This document shows positions 35,437-45,621 of a DNA stretch of 64,000 bases, one piece after another. A model generated the notes under the pieces. It searched no databases. It saw only the letters and a program-made list of their open reading frames with translations, and was not told where the DNA came from. The stretch lies in assembly GCA_023405815.1 (NCBI GenBank), contig JAEXXM010000072.1:62001-126000 (forward strand), written 5' to 3'. This stretch comes from Pseudomonadota bacterium. Lineage in GTDB: Bacteria > Pseudomonadota > Alphaproteobacteria > Rhizobiales > Hyphomicrobiaceae. Position 1 is the stretch's first letter; every line of letters begins with the position of its first letter. The position numbers and the translations under genes are program-made.

Positions 35437-37442
35437 GCGAAACAGCAGACCTTCAGTTGGCCATGCCGCACGCCGCGCGCCCTACGCCTGGCACTGATGG
35501 CTCGATCGGCCGCATCGTCTCGGTCACCGGCTCCAAGTCCATCGTGCTCCTCGACAGCCAGAAGAACGATGGCCAGGGACGCCCCGATCGCCCCGACATG
35601 GGCACGCTCCTCGCCATCGACACGCCGAACACGGTCGTGCTCGCGATCGTATCGGCACTCAGCGTCCCGGTACCGACGGCGCATCGCGACGACGAGGGCG
35701 AGATCTGGATCGCCGAGCTCGGCCTTGTCGGCGAATTGTGGCGCGACAAGACCGGCCAGGCGAACATTTTCGCGCGCGGCGTCACGGCCTATCCCTCGCT
35801 CGGCAATCGCGTGCGCGTCGCCTCCAAAGCCGAGTTGGGGGCCGCCTTCTGCGGCGAGCCGAGCCGCTCGGTACGCGTCGGCACCATTCGCCAGGACTCG
35901 ACCATTCCCGCGATGATCCGCGTCGACGAGCTGCTCGGCAAGCACGTTGCCATCCTCGGGACGACCGGCACCGGCAAGTCGTGCACCACGGCGCTGATTC
36001 TGCGCTCCATCCTCGAGCGCAACCCCGCCGCTCACATCGTCCTGCTCGATCCGCACAACGAGTACGCCACCGCCTTCAGCGAATGGGCCGAGGTCATCAG
36101 CCCGCGTAACATGCAGCTCCCCTTCTGGCTCCTCAATTTTGAGGAGGTCGTCGAGGTGCTGATCTCCGATCCCTCGCGCAAGGCCGAGATCGAGATCCTG
36201 CAGGAGCTCATCCCCATCGCCAAGGCGCGCTACAGCGCCGGCCGCGCGCGCGACAACCAGGTCATGCGCCGCGCCGTTATGCCCGATCAGGCGCGCTTCA
36301 CCGTCGATACGCCGGTGCCGTACCGCATTTCCGATATCACCGGCCTGATCGACGAGCGCATGGGTAAGCTCGAGAACAAGCGCGATCTCTCCCCCTATCG
36401 GAACCTGCGCGCGCGCATCGATGCGATTTCCCAGGACGGCCGCTACGCCTTCATGTTCGGTTCGCTCACCGTCTACGACGGCATGACACAGGTGCTGAGC
36501 CGCATCTTCCGTGTACCCGTCAACAACAAGCCCATCACCATCGTCGAGCTGACCGGCCTGCCGACCGAGATCATCAACGTCGTCGTCTCGGTTCTTGCGC
36601 GCATGACCTTCGACTTCGCCCACTGGAGCGACGGCAAGGTGCCGCTCACCCTCGTCTGCGAGGAGGCGCACCGCTACGTGCCCGCCGCCGACCATCTCGG
36701 CTTCGAGCCGTGCAAGCGCGCCATCGCCAAGATCGCCAAGGAAGGCCGCAAGTACGGCGTCGCATTGTGCATCGTTTCCCAGCGCCCCGCCGAGGTCGAT
36801 GCCACCATCCTCTCCCAGTGCAACACCGTGTTCGCGTTGCGCATGTCGAACGATCGCGACCAGGAGATCGTCACCTCGGCCATCACCGACACGGGCTCCG
36901 GCCTGCTCGAGTTCCTGCCCTCGCTCGGTCAGCGCGAGGCGCTCGCCTTCGGCGACGGCGTCGCCCTTCCGGTGCGCATCAAGTTCGACGAGCTTCCGCC
37001 CCAGTGCCTCCCGCGCTCCACGACCGCGCGCTTCACCGAGCACTGGCAGCGCTCGGTCGGCGACGAAGGCTTCCTCGAGCAGGTCGTCGAGAGATGGCGC
37101 GCCTCCGACATGGCCGCCGGCCTCGACCTCGGCCCGCATCCGGCCTTCCTCGCCGAGGCCTTCGGACCCGATCAGAGCCCCCCTCATGCTGCGGGCGAGC
37201 CATCGCGCCGTGCAGAAGCGCAACCCCCGTACGCTTCGCGCCCGGCCCAGACGGCAGGCAGTTACGGCACGTCCCGAGCATCGCATCAGCCGGCAAATAC
37301 CGCCGCGGCCGGTCCGCGCCGGGACGCTCAAGCGCACCAGCATGCAGACGCCGGACAGGACACCACCGTCGAGGAAAAGGAGATGCCGGGCTCGGCTCTG
37401 AAATCTCTTCGCGATCGACTAATCCAGCGCCAGCAGCGCTGA
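35433..37442 (+). CDS. HerA/DUF87-type ATPase
   Basis: 669 residues, GTG start overlapping the upstream kinase stop. Walker A GTTGTGKS at 176-183 and a Walker B-type segment HIVLLDPHNEYATAF; the N-terminal beta-rich HAS-barrel-like region (IGRIVSVTGSKSIVLL) and later VCEEAHRYVP and VSQRPAEVDATILSQCNTVFALRMSNDRDQ (key CEEAHRYVP and SQRPAEVD) define HerA-like hexameric translocases. The C-terminal 70 residues are low-complexity. HerA proteins usually act in DNA end resection or defence with NurA-type nucleases, but none is present here; coupling to a histidine kinase is unusual. Its true substrate is unknown. Confidence 0.9.
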
Positions 37443-37449
37443 CCGTGGG

Positions 37450-38334
37450 TCAGCGCGCCGGCGGCTCGCCGGAGCGAATGGCGACGACGCGGCGCGGGCC
37501 GGGCTCCGGCTCCTCCGCCCCCGGCGCTGGTGACGCCGCCAGCATCTGCCTATAGCGCCGCCAGCTGATGGGTATGGTCGCGAGATAGACGAGGCATGCG
37601 CCCGTCAGCGTACCGAACGGATAGGTGACGAGCAGCGCCACGAAGCCGACCGCGAGCATGAACAGCGGCATCACGTACTCGCGCGATATGCGCTCGCCCA
37701 GCAGCTTGCCGGAGAAGGTCGGGATGGTCGACACCATCATGAACGCGATTACGAGCGTGTAGATGAGGACCACGTCGAGCATCAGCGTCGAGGTTCGGAT
37801 CGAAGCGAAGCCGAGGTGCTCGATGAACACCGGCAGCAACACCACGATGGCTGCCGCCGGCGTCGGCATGCCGCTGAAATATGCCGCCTCCCACTTCGGC
37901 TTGTCGCTATCGAGCGCGACGTTGAATCGGGCAAGCCGCAGCGCCGAGGCGAGCGCGAAGATCATCACGACGATCCAGCCGAGGCTCTTGAGGTCCCCCA
38001 GTCCCCAGGTGAATATCAGGAACGCGGGCGCCACGCCGAAGTTGACGAAGTCGGCGAGGCTGTCGAGCTCCGCACCGAACCGCGACGACGCTTTCAGCAG
38101 CCGCGCCACGCGGCCGTCGATGCCGTCCAAGAGGGCCGCAAACACGATTGCCGCCAGCGCCAGCTCGTACCGCCCCTCGATCGACATGCGGATCGACGTC
38201 AGCCCGGCGCAAAGCCCGAGCAGGGTGAAGAAGTTCGGCACCAGCATGCGCACCGGCACGCGCTGATGCCGGAACATCGGCGTCCGCCGCCGCCGCCGCG
38301 TTTCGCGCTCCAATCGTGGAAGAACCGGGTCCAT
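37450..38334 (-). CDS. pssA: CDP-diacylglycerol-serine O-phosphatidyltransferase
   Basis: 294 residues from the ATG at 38334, which has AGGAGG 8 nt upstream; an ATG at 38388 is in frame but has no such site. Makes phosphatidylserine at the membrane. The CDP-alcohol phosphotransferase motif is complete: DGIDGRVARLLKASSRFGAELDSLADFVNFG (key DG, AR, S, FGxxxDSxxD). Seven or so membrane helices are visible. psd follows the same strand just upstream in the window's order, so the two phosphatidylethanolamine enzymes are adjacent; convergent with the HerA gene (7-nt gap). Confidence 0.95.
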   Translation of the reverse strand: MDPVLPRLERETRRRRRTPMFRHQRVPVRMLVPNFFTLLGLCAGLTSIRMSIEGRYELALAAIVFAALLDGIDGRVARLLKASSRFGAELDSLADFVNFGVAPAFLIFTWGLGDLKSLGWIVVMIFALASALRLARFNVALDSDKPKWEAAYFSGMPTPAAAIVVLLPVFIEHLGFASIRTSTLMLDVVLIYTLVIAFMMVSTIPTFSGKLLGERISREYVMPLFMLAVGFVALLVTYPFGTLTGACLVYLATIPISWRRYRQMLAASPAPGAEEPEPGPRRVVAIRSGEPPAR

Positions 38335-38427
38335 GCCGGATGCCTCCTGATCTCTGAAACCTCTGCGCCAGTGCCTGACCTTGACCATGCCTAGTGTCCC
38401 GTGGCGGCGAATTTCTCGATCATCACA

Positions 38428-39141
38428 CTAGCTCCGCCGTGCGACGCGCTCCGGCTCGGTCGACTGCAAGTCCGCCAGCACGGTCTCGCCCGCATTGGCG
38501 AGCTGGCCGACGGCAACCAAGGCATGCTTGCCCGGCGGCAGGTAGACGTCAACGCGCGAGCCGAAGCGGATGAGCCCCAGCCTCTCGCCGACCCCTACGC
38601 TATCACCCTCGTGGACAAACGGCACGATGCGCCGCGCCACGAGACCGGCGATCTGCACCACGCCAATCTCCGTACCGTCGGGCTTCCCGATGATCATCAC
38701 CCGGCGCTCGTTCTCCTCACTCGCCTTGTCGAGGGCAGCGTTAAGAAATGCTCCCGGGATGTAGATCGAACGCACGAGCTTGCCTGAAACCGGCGAGCGC
38801 GTGATGTGCACATTGAGCACGCTGAGGAACGTCGAGATGCGCACGCGCTGCTCGGGGCCGAGCCCCATCTCGGCCGGCGGCGTCACGGTCTCTATGGCTG
38901 CGATGCGCCCGTCCGCCGGCGCAATGATGAGCCCCTCGCGCTGCGGCGTGACCCGATCTGGATCGCGGAAGAAATAGGCGATGTAGATGGCGGCGACGAC
39001 GCAAACCCACGCGAGCGGCGGCCAGATGAGGAAGAACAGCAGCGCTAGGCCGGCTGCGATGGCAATGAACTTGTGCCCGTCGCGATGCACCGGCGCGAGG
39101 CTGTCGATGATGGTGTCGATGAGGCCGTGGCGGTTCGACAC
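38428..39141 (-). CDS. psd: Phosphatidylserine decarboxylase proenzyme
   Basis: 237 residues, the small alphaproteobacterial type. Decarboxylates phosphatidylserine to phosphatidylethanolamine; the pyruvoyl group forms by self-cleavage at a serine. The site is IRFGSRVDVYLPPG, with cleavage before the Ser of FGS, giving a short C-terminal alpha chain. N-terminal hydrophobic region (residues 27-53), then YFFRDPDRVTPQ and SVLNVHITRSPVSGKL with the conserved histidine. GTG start at 39141 with AGGGAG upstream. Precedes pssA on the same strand by 93 nt in transcription order. Confidence 0.95.
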   Translation of the reverse strand: MSNRHGLIDTIIDSLAPVHRDGHKFIAIAAGLALLFFLIWPPLAWVCVVAAIYIAYFFRDPDRVTPQREGLIIAPADGRIAAIETVTPPAEMGLGPEQRVRISTFLSVLNVHITRSPVSGKLVRSIYIPGAFLNAALDKASEENERRVMIIGKPDGTEIGVVQIAGLVARRIVPFVHEGDSVGVGERLGLIRFGSRVDVYLPPGKHALVAVGQLANAGETVLADLQSTEPERVARRS

Positions 39142-39210
39142 GAGCTGGCTCCCTGGTTGTTGTGCCTGAGCCCCCGCCGCTGCCGCGACCGCGGGGCCGG
39201 CTGTTGTGGC

Positions 39211-40686
39211 CTATTCGACCGGCACCGAGACGAACCTGTGGGCGCCCTTGGCGTCCTCGACCTCGAGCATCACCGACTTGCGGTTGCTCTTCTTGATGCT
39301 CTCGATCCGGCGGGTGACATCCTGCGGTCCTGACACCGGCTCGTTCGCGGCCTGAACGATGACATCTCCTGCCTTGATGCTGCCCGCCGCTGGGCTCTTG
39401 GGATCCACAGCATCGACAATGGCGCCTTTGACATTCTTGTCGAGGCCGTACTTGGAGCGCAGCGCATCGGTGAGCACCGAGAGTTTCAACCCCAGGACAT
39501 CGCTGCCCTCGGCCGACGACTTCTCGCCACCCTCGGCCGGCTTCTCCTCGTCCTCCGACAGACGTCCGACGGTCACCTGCAGCGTCTTGCGCTCGCCCTT
39601 GCGCAGGATGTCGACCGGGACCTGCTTGTCGATCGGCGCGCGCGCCACGAGACGCGGCAGGCTACGCATGCTGTTCACGTCCTCGTTGTCGAACTTCATG
39701 ATCACGTCGCCCGCAACGATCCCGCCCTTGGCCGCGGGGCCGTCCGGCGTCACGGCTGCGATCAGCGCACCGGCGTTCTCAGGGATGCCCAGCGCCTCGG
39801 CGATTTCCTCAGACACCGACTGGATTTTGACGCCCAGCCACCCCCGGCGCACCTCATGGTACTGAGTGAGCTGCTGCACCACGGGCGCTACCGTATCGGC
39901 CGGCACGGCAAAGCCGATGCCGATCGATCCGCCCGTCGGCGAGATGATCGCCGTGTTCACGCCGACGACCTCGCCGTCCATGTTGAACAGCGGTCCGCCC
40001 GAATTGCCCTTGTTGATCGAGGCGTCGGTCTGCAGATAGTCGTCATATGGACCGGAATTGATGTTGCGCGCCTTGGCCGAGATGATGCCCAGCGTCACGC
40101 TGCCGCCGAGCCCGAAGGGATTGCCGATCGCCATCACCCAGTCGCCGACGCGGATCGCCTGCGAGGAGCCGAACTTCACCTCTTTCAGCGGCGACTTGGG
40201 CGTGACCTTCAGGATGGCAATGTCGGTCTTTGTGTCCTTGCCGAGCAGCTCGGCCTTCAGCTTCGAGCCGTCGTGGAGATTGATCTGGATTTCCTCGGCA
40301 CCGTCGATCACGTGGTTGTTCGTGACGATGATGCCCTGCTTGCCGTCGACGATGAAGCCGGAGCCGAGCGATGACACCATGCGGTCCTGCGCCGAGCGCC
40401 CGCCGCGATTGTCGAAGAAGTCCTCAAAGTATTCGTGATAGGGCGAGCCCTTGGGCACGCTCGGCAGCGGCAGCCCCTGCGGCCCTTTGATGGCCTGGCT
40501 CGTGGAGATGTTGACGACCGCCTCGATCAGCCCGTCGGCGATCGGCGCCACCGATTCCGGCCCGCGCGCCGCGGCCGGCAGCATCGTCAGCGCCCCGCAC
40601 ACGAGCGCGATTGCCGAGCGCCGAGAAATCAACGCATGGAGCTCAGCGCCGCGCCGCCGCATGCTGCATGCCGTCATCCCAAGCAT
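39211..40686 (-). CDS. degP: Do-family periplasmic serine protease DegP
   Basis: 491 residues: export signal (RRSAIALVCGALTML), HtrA protease domain and two PDZ domains. Catalytic triad: His in GIIVTNNHVIDGAEEI, Asp in TDIAILKV, Ser in SINKGNSGGPLFNMDG. PDZ1 begins near RRGWLGVKIQSV, PDZ2 near LGLKLSVLTDAL, ending EDAKGAHRFVSVPVE. DegP degrades or chaperones misfolded envelope proteins. It follows hflK-hflC-DUF2065 on the same strand, the usual order in this group, joining two membrane quality-control systems. Start at 40686; a later Met is possible. Confidence 0.95.
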   Translation of the reverse strand: MLGMTACSMRRRGAELHALISRRSAIALVCGALTMLPAAARGPESVAPIADGLIEAVVNISTSQAIKGPQGLPLPSVPKGSPYHEYFEDFFDNRGGRSAQDRMVSSLGSGFIVDGKQGIIVTNNHVIDGAEEIQINLHDGSKLKAELLGKDTKTDIAILKVTPKSPLKEVKFGSSQAIRVGDWVMAIGNPFGLGGSVTLGIISAKARNINSGPYDDYLQTDASINKGNSGGPLFNMDGEVVGVNTAIISPTGGSIGIGFAVPADTVAPVVQQLTQYHEVRRGWLGVKIQSVSEEIAEALGIPENAGALIAAVTPDGPAAKGGIVAGDVIMKFDNEDVNSMRSLPRLVARAPIDKQVPVDILRKGERKTLQVTVGRLSEDEEKPAEGGEKSSAEGSDVLGLKLSVLTDALRSKYGLDKNVKGAIVDAVDPKSPAAGSIKAGDVIVQAANEPVSGPQDVTRRIESIKKSNRKSVMLEVEDAKGAHRFVSVPVE

Positions 40687-40826
40687 CGTCCTTCTTCTCC
40701 TGCCGGTCTCGACCGGACAACCGCCGCGCGCGCCGCCTTCTCGCGTTCAAATAGCCAGCGGTCGCGGCAAGTGGATGGCAAGCCGCGTCGGCTGTCAACG
40801 CGACGAAGCACGTCCCCCTGGAGCAT

Positions 40827-41012
40827 TCAACCTCGGATCATCCAGACGAGGCCGAGGCCGATCAGGACCGACGTCCACCCCGCCAGCCGCAGCGAGCTCT
40901 GCGGCACCGAGGCGGCGGCTTCCATCAGCCGCTTGGCGAAGTTGGGAACGAGGGCCCACAGGAGGCCCTCGATCACCAGAACGAGTCCGATGCCGACGAT
41001 GAGATCGGCCAT
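40827..41012 (-). CDS. DUF2065 family small membrane protein
   Basis: 61 residues with two membrane helices (about 2-20 and 40-58) around ALVPNFAKRLMEAAASVPQSSLRLAG, the typical DUF2065 sequence. It sits between hflC and degP, overlapping the hflC stop by one base, a position conserved across many proteobacteria. Probably a partner or modulator of the HflKC complex (inference from position). Confidence 0.92.
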   Translation of the reverse strand: MADLIVGIGLVLVIEGLLWALVPNFAKRLMEAAASVPQSSLRLAGWTSVLIGLGLVWMIRG

Positions 41013-41914
41013 TATCGCGACGGCTGCGCCGAGCTTCCCGACGCGGCCGGCTTGCCGTGCGGATCGGAGAAGTAGCGGAAGAAGTCGCTGTCGGGCGACA
41101 GCAGCAGGCGTGTATCTGTCGACTTCAAACCCCGCTCATAGGCCTGCATCGAGCGATAGAACTCGAAGAACTCCGGGTCCTTGCTGAATGCCTCGGCATA
41201 GATCTTGTTGCGCTCGGCATCGCCGGCGCCGCGCAGCTCCTCGCCCTTGCGCGTCGCTTCCGCCTGGATGACCGTCGCCTCGCGGTCGGCGGTCGCCTTG
41301 ATGCGGTTCGCCTCGGCCGTACCCTGGGCGCGGAATTCTGCGGCCTCGCGCTGGCGCTCGGCGCGCATGCGCTCGAATACGCTCTTGGAGTTCTGGTCCG
41401 GCAGGTCCGCGCGTTTGATGCGCACGTCCACGACCTCGAGGCCGAACTCGTTGCCCTCCTGGTTCACCTGCTTGGCGATGCGCTTCATCAGCTCCTCGCG
41501 CTTGTCGCGCACCACGTCCTGGAACGTGGCGCCGCCGAGCACGCGGCGCAGCGCCGAATCGATGATCGGCTGCAGTCGCGAGCGCACGCCCTCCTCATAG
41601 CGCAGCGTCTGGTAGAACTTCAGGGGATCGACAATGCGGTAGCGCGCAAAGCTGTCGACCACGAGACGCTTCTGGTCCGCTGCGGTGACCTCCTGCGGCT
41701 GGCTGTCGAGATCGAGGATGCGCTTGTCGTAGATCTCGACCGTGTCGATGAACGGCAGCTTGAAATAGAGTCCCGGCTCCGTCCGCACGCGCATCGGTTC
41801 GCCGAAGCGCAAGATCAGCGCCTGCTCGTTCTGGTGCACGATGTAGGCGGACGTATAGATGCCGACGGTCGCAAGACCGGCGACGATGATCAGCAAAGCA
41901 AGCAGCGCACGCAT
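41012..41914 (-). CDS. hflC: Protease modulator HflC
   Basis: 300 residues: N-terminal membrane anchor and SPFH/band-7 domain. HflC and HflK form the large membrane cage around FtsH. Seen: VHQNEQALILRFGEPMRVRTEPGLYFKLPFIDTVEIYDKRILDLDSQPQEV (key QALILRFG and KRILDLDSQPQ), KRADLPDQNSKSVFERMRAER and the charged helix AEANRIKATADREATVIQAEA. Starts 2 nt after the hflK stop. Confidence 0.96.
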   Translation of the reverse strand: MRALLALLIIVAGLATVGIYTSAYIVHQNEQALILRFGEPMRVRTEPGLYFKLPFIDTVEIYDKRILDLDSQPQEVTAADQKRLVVDSFARYRIVDPLKFYQTLRYEEGVRSRLQPIIDSALRRVLGGATFQDVVRDKREELMKRIAKQVNQEGNEFGLEVVDVRIKRADLPDQNSKSVFERMRAERQREAAEFRAQGTAEANRIKATADREATVIQAEATRKGEELRGAGDAERNKIYAEAFSKDPEFFEFYRSMQAYERGLKSTDTRLLLSPDSDFFRYFSDPHGKPAASGSSAQPSR

Positions 41915-41916
41915 GT

Positions 41917-43026
41917 TCAGTTTGCTCCGTCGGAATTGGGGCTGCGGCTTTGCAGCTTGTCGAGCGGCAGGTAGGGCACGACGCCCGATCCGCCCTTGCT
42001 GTCGAGGATGATCTTGTCGGTGCCGCCGAGCACGCGCTCCATCGTCTCGAGGAACATGCGCCGGCGCGTCACCTCGGGAGCGTTCTTGTATTGCTCATAG
42101 ACCTGCGTGAAGCGCGATGTCTGGCCGGTGGCGTCGTTCACGACCTGCTGCTTGTAGCCTTCGGCCGCCTGGATGATGCGCTCGGCGTCGCCGCGCGCCT
42201 CCGGTACCACCTTGTTGAAGTACGCATAGGCCTCGTTCTGCAGACGCTCCTTGTCGGCGCGTGCGGCCTGCACGTCGCGGAACGCGTCGATGACCTCGGC
42301 CGGTGGATCGACCTTCTGCAGCTGCACCTGGTCGACCTGGATGCCCGCGCCGTAGCTGTCGAGCGTCCTCTGCATCAGCGACTGCACCGCTTCCTCGGTC
42401 TTCTGGCGCTCTTGCGTCAGGATCGGCTGGATGTTCGACTGCCCGACCACCTCGCGCATCGCGCTCTCGGCGACCTCTTTCACGGTCGTATCGGGGTTCT
42501 GGATGTTGAACAGGTACTTCTCGGCGTCGTTGATGCGCCAGTAGACGACGAAGTTGATGTCGACGATGTTCTCGTCGCCCGTCAGCATCAGGCTCTCGTC
42601 ACGCGAATCGCGCATGCCCCCGCTGGTGCGCACGCCTGACACGCGGCCGACCTCGATGATGTTCTGGCGCGTCACCTTCGGCAGCCGCACCTCGTCGATC
42701 GGATACGGCCAGCGGAAGTGCAGACCCGGCGGATACTTGCCGACATACTTGCCGAAGCGCATCACGACGCCGAGCTCGTCCGGGTTGACGCGGAACGTGA
42801 ACGCTTGCCAGGCGATGACCGAGCAGGCGACGACCGCGACGAGGAACAGGAGGGGCCCTGGGATGCCGCCCCCGTGCATGACCTGCTTGACCTTGTCCTG
42901 GCCCCTCTTCAGCATCTCTTCGAGGTCGGGGGGCTGGCCGCCGCCCGGCCCCTGTCCCCACGGACCTCCACCGTTGCCGCCGCCGCTTTTCCAGCCGCCG
43001 CCGCCACTTTGATTGCTCCAGGGCAT
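41917..43026 (-). CDS. hflK: Protease modulator HflK
   Basis: 369 residues: glycine/proline-rich N-terminus (SGGGGWKSGGGNGGGPWGQG), membrane helix (about 60-80), SPFH domain (VNPDELGVVMRFGKYV, GLHFRWPYPIDEVRLPKVTRQ) and helical region with VDQVQLQKVDPPAEVIDAFRDVQAARADKERLQ. Partner of HflC in the FtsH-regulating cage. First gene of hflK-hflC-DUF2065-degP; the 233-nt gap upstream to folA should hold its promoter. Confidence 0.96.
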   Translation of the reverse strand: MPWSNQSGGGGWKSGGGNGGGPWGQGPGGGQPPDLEEMLKRGQDKVKQVMHGGGIPGPLLFLVAVVACSVIAWQAFTFRVNPDELGVVMRFGKYVGKYPPGLHFRWPYPIDEVRLPKVTRQNIIEVGRVSGVRTSGGMRDSRDESLMLTGDENIVDINFVVYWRINDAEKYLFNIQNPDTTVKEVAESAMREVVGQSNIQPILTQERQKTEEAVQSLMQRTLDSYGAGIQVDQVQLQKVDPPAEVIDAFRDVQAARADKERLQNEAYAYFNKVVPEARGDAERIIQAAEGYKQQVVNDATGQTSRFTQVYEQYKNAPEVTRRRMFLETMERVLGGTDKIILDSKGGSGVVPYLPLDKLQSRSPNSDGAN

Positions 43027-43259
43027 TTATAGAGATCCTTCAATGCTTTATGGGGTGCCGCCAAGGCCGGCGTGCGCCATGCGTCCGGCCGAGAAACCCA
43101 TTCCCAGATCCTTGGCGGGAAGGTTGAAAGTCGCTTATAGGCCAGGGCGTCCTCGCAGCGCAAACACGCTCGTAAGATTTGGTGGCCGCGGCCCACCTTC
43201 AAGCATGCGAGCGCGGCCTAAATCGCGCTGCACTGCCAAATGTTCACCTGGCAAAGTGC

Positions 43260-43763
43260 TCAGCGGCGATCGAGAACCACCAGCGTCGCCCGCGCGTCGT
43301 CGTTCGGGCCGTGCGGCAGGTCCTCGCGCGCGACCTCGCGCCACTGGCTCCAATCGACCTCCGGGAACACGGCATCACCCGACGGGGCGCCATGCACCTC
43401 CGTCTTGTAGATGCGATCCGCGATCGGAAGCGCAGCCGCGAATACTGCCGTCCCCCCGACAACGGCGATTTCGTTGACGCCGCGCTTCTCCGCGCACGCA
43501 CGGGCGAGCGAGAGGGCGGAGTCGAAGTCCGCCGCCATCAGCGCGCCGTCAGGCCGGTAGTCCGGGTCACCCGAGATGACGATGTTGTCCCGCCCGTCCA
43601 GCGGCTTGCCCAGCGACTGAAATGTGCGCCGCCCCATGATCAGCGGCTTTCCCATTGTGAGCCGCCGGAAGGTCTTGAGGTCGGACGAGATGCGCCATGG
43701 CAAGCCGCCATCTCGACCGATGATGCCGTTGTCGGCGATTGCCACGACGATGGTGATGCGCAT
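43260..43763 (-). CDS. folA: Dihydrofolate reductase
   Basis: 167 residues. Reduces dihydrofolate with NADPH; together with ThyA it closes the thymidylate cycle. Seen: NGIIGRDGGLPWRISSDLKTFRRLT with the LPW and active-site acidic region, KPLIMGRRTFQSLG, DNIVISGDPDYRP and EIAVVGGTAVFAAALPIADRIYKTEV. thyA lies 11 nt upstream on the same strand, so the two are co-transcribed. Confidence 0.96.
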   Translation of the reverse strand: MRITIVVAIADNGIIGRDGGLPWRISSDLKTFRRLTMGKPLIMGRRTFQSLGKPLDGRDNIVISGDPDYRPDGALMAADFDSALSLARACAEKRGVNEIAVVGGTAVFAAALPIADRIYKTEVHGAPSGDAVFPEVDWSQWREVAREDLPHGPNDDARATLVVLDRR

Positions 43764-43774
43764 GCTCGGCGTCT

Positions 43775-44569
43775 CTAGACCGCGACGTCGGCTTTGATGT
43801 GCGGATGGGGGTCGTAGCCCGTGAGCTTGAAGTCGTCGTATCCGAACTTGAAGATCGACTTCACCTCTGGATTGATCTCCATGCGTGGCAGCGCCCGCGG
43901 GGTGCGCTTGAGCTGCTCGTCAGCCTGCTCCAGATGGTTGAGGTAGAGGTGCGCATCCCCGAACGTGTGCACGAACTCGCCCGGCTTGAGCCCCGTCACC
44001 TGCGCCATCATCATCGTCAGCAGCGCGTAGCTCGCGATGTTGAACGGCACGCCGAGGAAGATGTCGGCTGAGCGCTGGTAGAGCTGGCACGAAAGCCGCC
44101 CCTCGGCGACGTAGAACTGGAACAGGCAGTGGCACGGCGCCAGCGCCATGTCGGGGATGTCGGCCGGATTCCATGCCGAGACGATCATCCGCCGGCTGTC
44201 GGGATCGGTTTTGACGGTTTCGACGATCTCTGTGATCTGATCGATCGTGCGCCCGTCAGGCGTCGCCCACGAGCGCCACTGCTTTCCGTAGACGGGGCCG
44301 AGATCGCCGTTCTCGTCGGCCCAGTCGTCCCAGATGCTGACGCCGTGCTGGTTGAGGTAGGCCGTGTTGGTGTCGCCGGCGAGGAACCAGATCAGCTCGT
44401 GGATCACCGACTTCAGATGCACCTTCTTCGTCGTCACCAGTGGAAATCCGTCGGCGAGGTCGAAGCGCATCTGGTGACCGAACACACTGAGCGTGCCGGT
44501 CCCGGTGCGGTCGGTCTTTTGCACGCCCGCGTCGCGCACGCGGCGCATCAGATCGAGGTACTGCTGCAT
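43775..44569 (-). CDS. thyA: Thymidylate synthase
   Basis: 264 residues from the ATG at 44569 (MQQYLDLMRRV), exactly the common ThyA length; an extension to 44674 overlaps the CPBP gene and is rejected. Methylates dUMP using methylene-tetrahydrofolate. Seen: RTGTGTLSVFGHQMRFDL, the active-site Cys in ALAPCHCLFQFYV, and QLYQRSADIFLGVPFNIASY. The classical type, not flavin-dependent ThyX. Operon with folA. Confidence 0.97.
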   Translation of the reverse strand: MQQYLDLMRRVRDAGVQKTDRTGTGTLSVFGHQMRFDLADGFPLVTTKKVHLKSVIHELIWFLAGDTNTAYLNQHGVSIWDDWADENGDLGPVYGKQWRSWATPDGRTIDQITEIVETVKTDPDSRRMIVSAWNPADIPDMALAPCHCLFQFYVAEGRLSCQLYQRSADIFLGVPFNIASYALLTMMMAQVTGLKPGEFVHTFGDAHLYLNHLEQADEQLKRTPRALPRMEINPEVKSIFKFGYDDFKLTGYDPHPHIKADVAV

Positions 44570-44606
44570 GATCTCAATATAGGGCGATTCCAGCCCAGGG
44601 GATGCC

Positions 44607-45338
44607 CTATCCGGGCAAGACCGGCAAAGTGACGAAGTAGAGCACCAGCCCGACCACAGAATTGTAGACGGCATGGCAGAAGATCGTCACCCAGACGCTG
44701 CCTGTCCTGACGAGGAGCCACGAGAAGTAGAGCCCGATGCCGAGCACTTCGATCAACCCGAACAGCGAGTAGCCGAAGTGCAGTGCCGTCCACAGAACGG
44801 CGGTCAGAATACCTGTCCCGACGAGGCCCAGACGAGACTTGGCGAGCCCCGAGAACAGGAAGCCGCGGAACAATAGCTCCTCCGACAGGGGCGCTCCGAC
44901 GCCGATGACGAGCAGCGCCATCAGCGCCGTGTCCCCTGTAAGCAACTCCTTGAAGACCTTGAGGTCGCCGATTACCACCTCTGGTCGCCACCACATGACC
45001 AGCGCCGTCCAGGCCCCCGTCACCAGGAACATCGGGACGAGAGCCCACAGGAGCACGCCCCAGCCGCCCCGCGGCGGCCGCAGCGCGAGCGTCTCCCAGC
45101 GGTTGGAGGAGAAGAACCCGGCGGCGAGAATGGTCAAGCCGACGAGACCGATCTGCAGCCCGGCCAGCCAAGCGGTGATGACCTCGAGCGGCGCCTCGAC
45201 CGGCATTGGGCCTTCCGCCCCCTGGCTGATCAGCGCGCCGACTGCGACGGACGCAACAAGGCCAACAGCCGAGGCGACGGCGAAGATGGCAACGCCGGCG
45301 GGCAAAACCGCCCATGCCGGCCATCCGGTGCGTGGCAC
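44607..45338 (-). CDS. CPBP family intramembrane metalloprotease
   Basis: 243 residues with about seven or eight membrane helices. CPBP (ABI/CAAX-protease-like) motifs are present: GAPLSEELLFRGFLFSGL (EExxxR), then LWTALHFGYSLFGLIEVLGIGL (second motif with FxxxH) and VWVTIFCHAVYNSVVGL (HxxxN). These form the glutamate/histidine active site inside the membrane. Substrate unknown. Start GTG at 45338; no ATG is available in frame nearby, so the N-terminus is uncertain. Lies upstream of thyA on the same strand, with a 37-nt gap. Confidence 0.87.
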   Translation of the reverse strand: MPRTGWPAWAVLPAGVAIFAVASAVGLVASVAVGALISQGAEGPMPVEAPLEVITAWLAGLQIGLVGLTILAAGFFSSNRWETLALRPPRGGWGVLLWALVPMFLVTGAWTALVMWWRPEVVIGDLKVFKELLTGDTALMALLVIGVGAPLSEELLFRGFLFSGLAKSRLGLVGTGILTAVLWTALHFGYSLFGLIEVLGIGLYFSWLLVRTGSVWVTIFCHAVYNSVVGLVLYFVTLPVLPG

Positions 45339-45621
45339 GTATGCGGGACCGTTGTCGGAAAAGCTCTCTTCGATCGATGGAACTGACAGTTTTGCGGCTC
45401 CGGGCGAAGCGCCGGCGCAACGCGCACGGCATTATTGAGACTTCGCCCTATAGCATGCATTCCGCGCCCGCAGCCGAGCCATAATGGTGCGCCCAGCATG
45501 GTCTAAGCAGGCGAAGAGACATGCTTACCGGCCCCTTGCACGCATCCGTCATCGGCCTCCCTCGACATGTCGCGGAGGACACAGGCTTTTTTTCTGCCGC
45601 GTCTGCCTCTATATTGAGCGT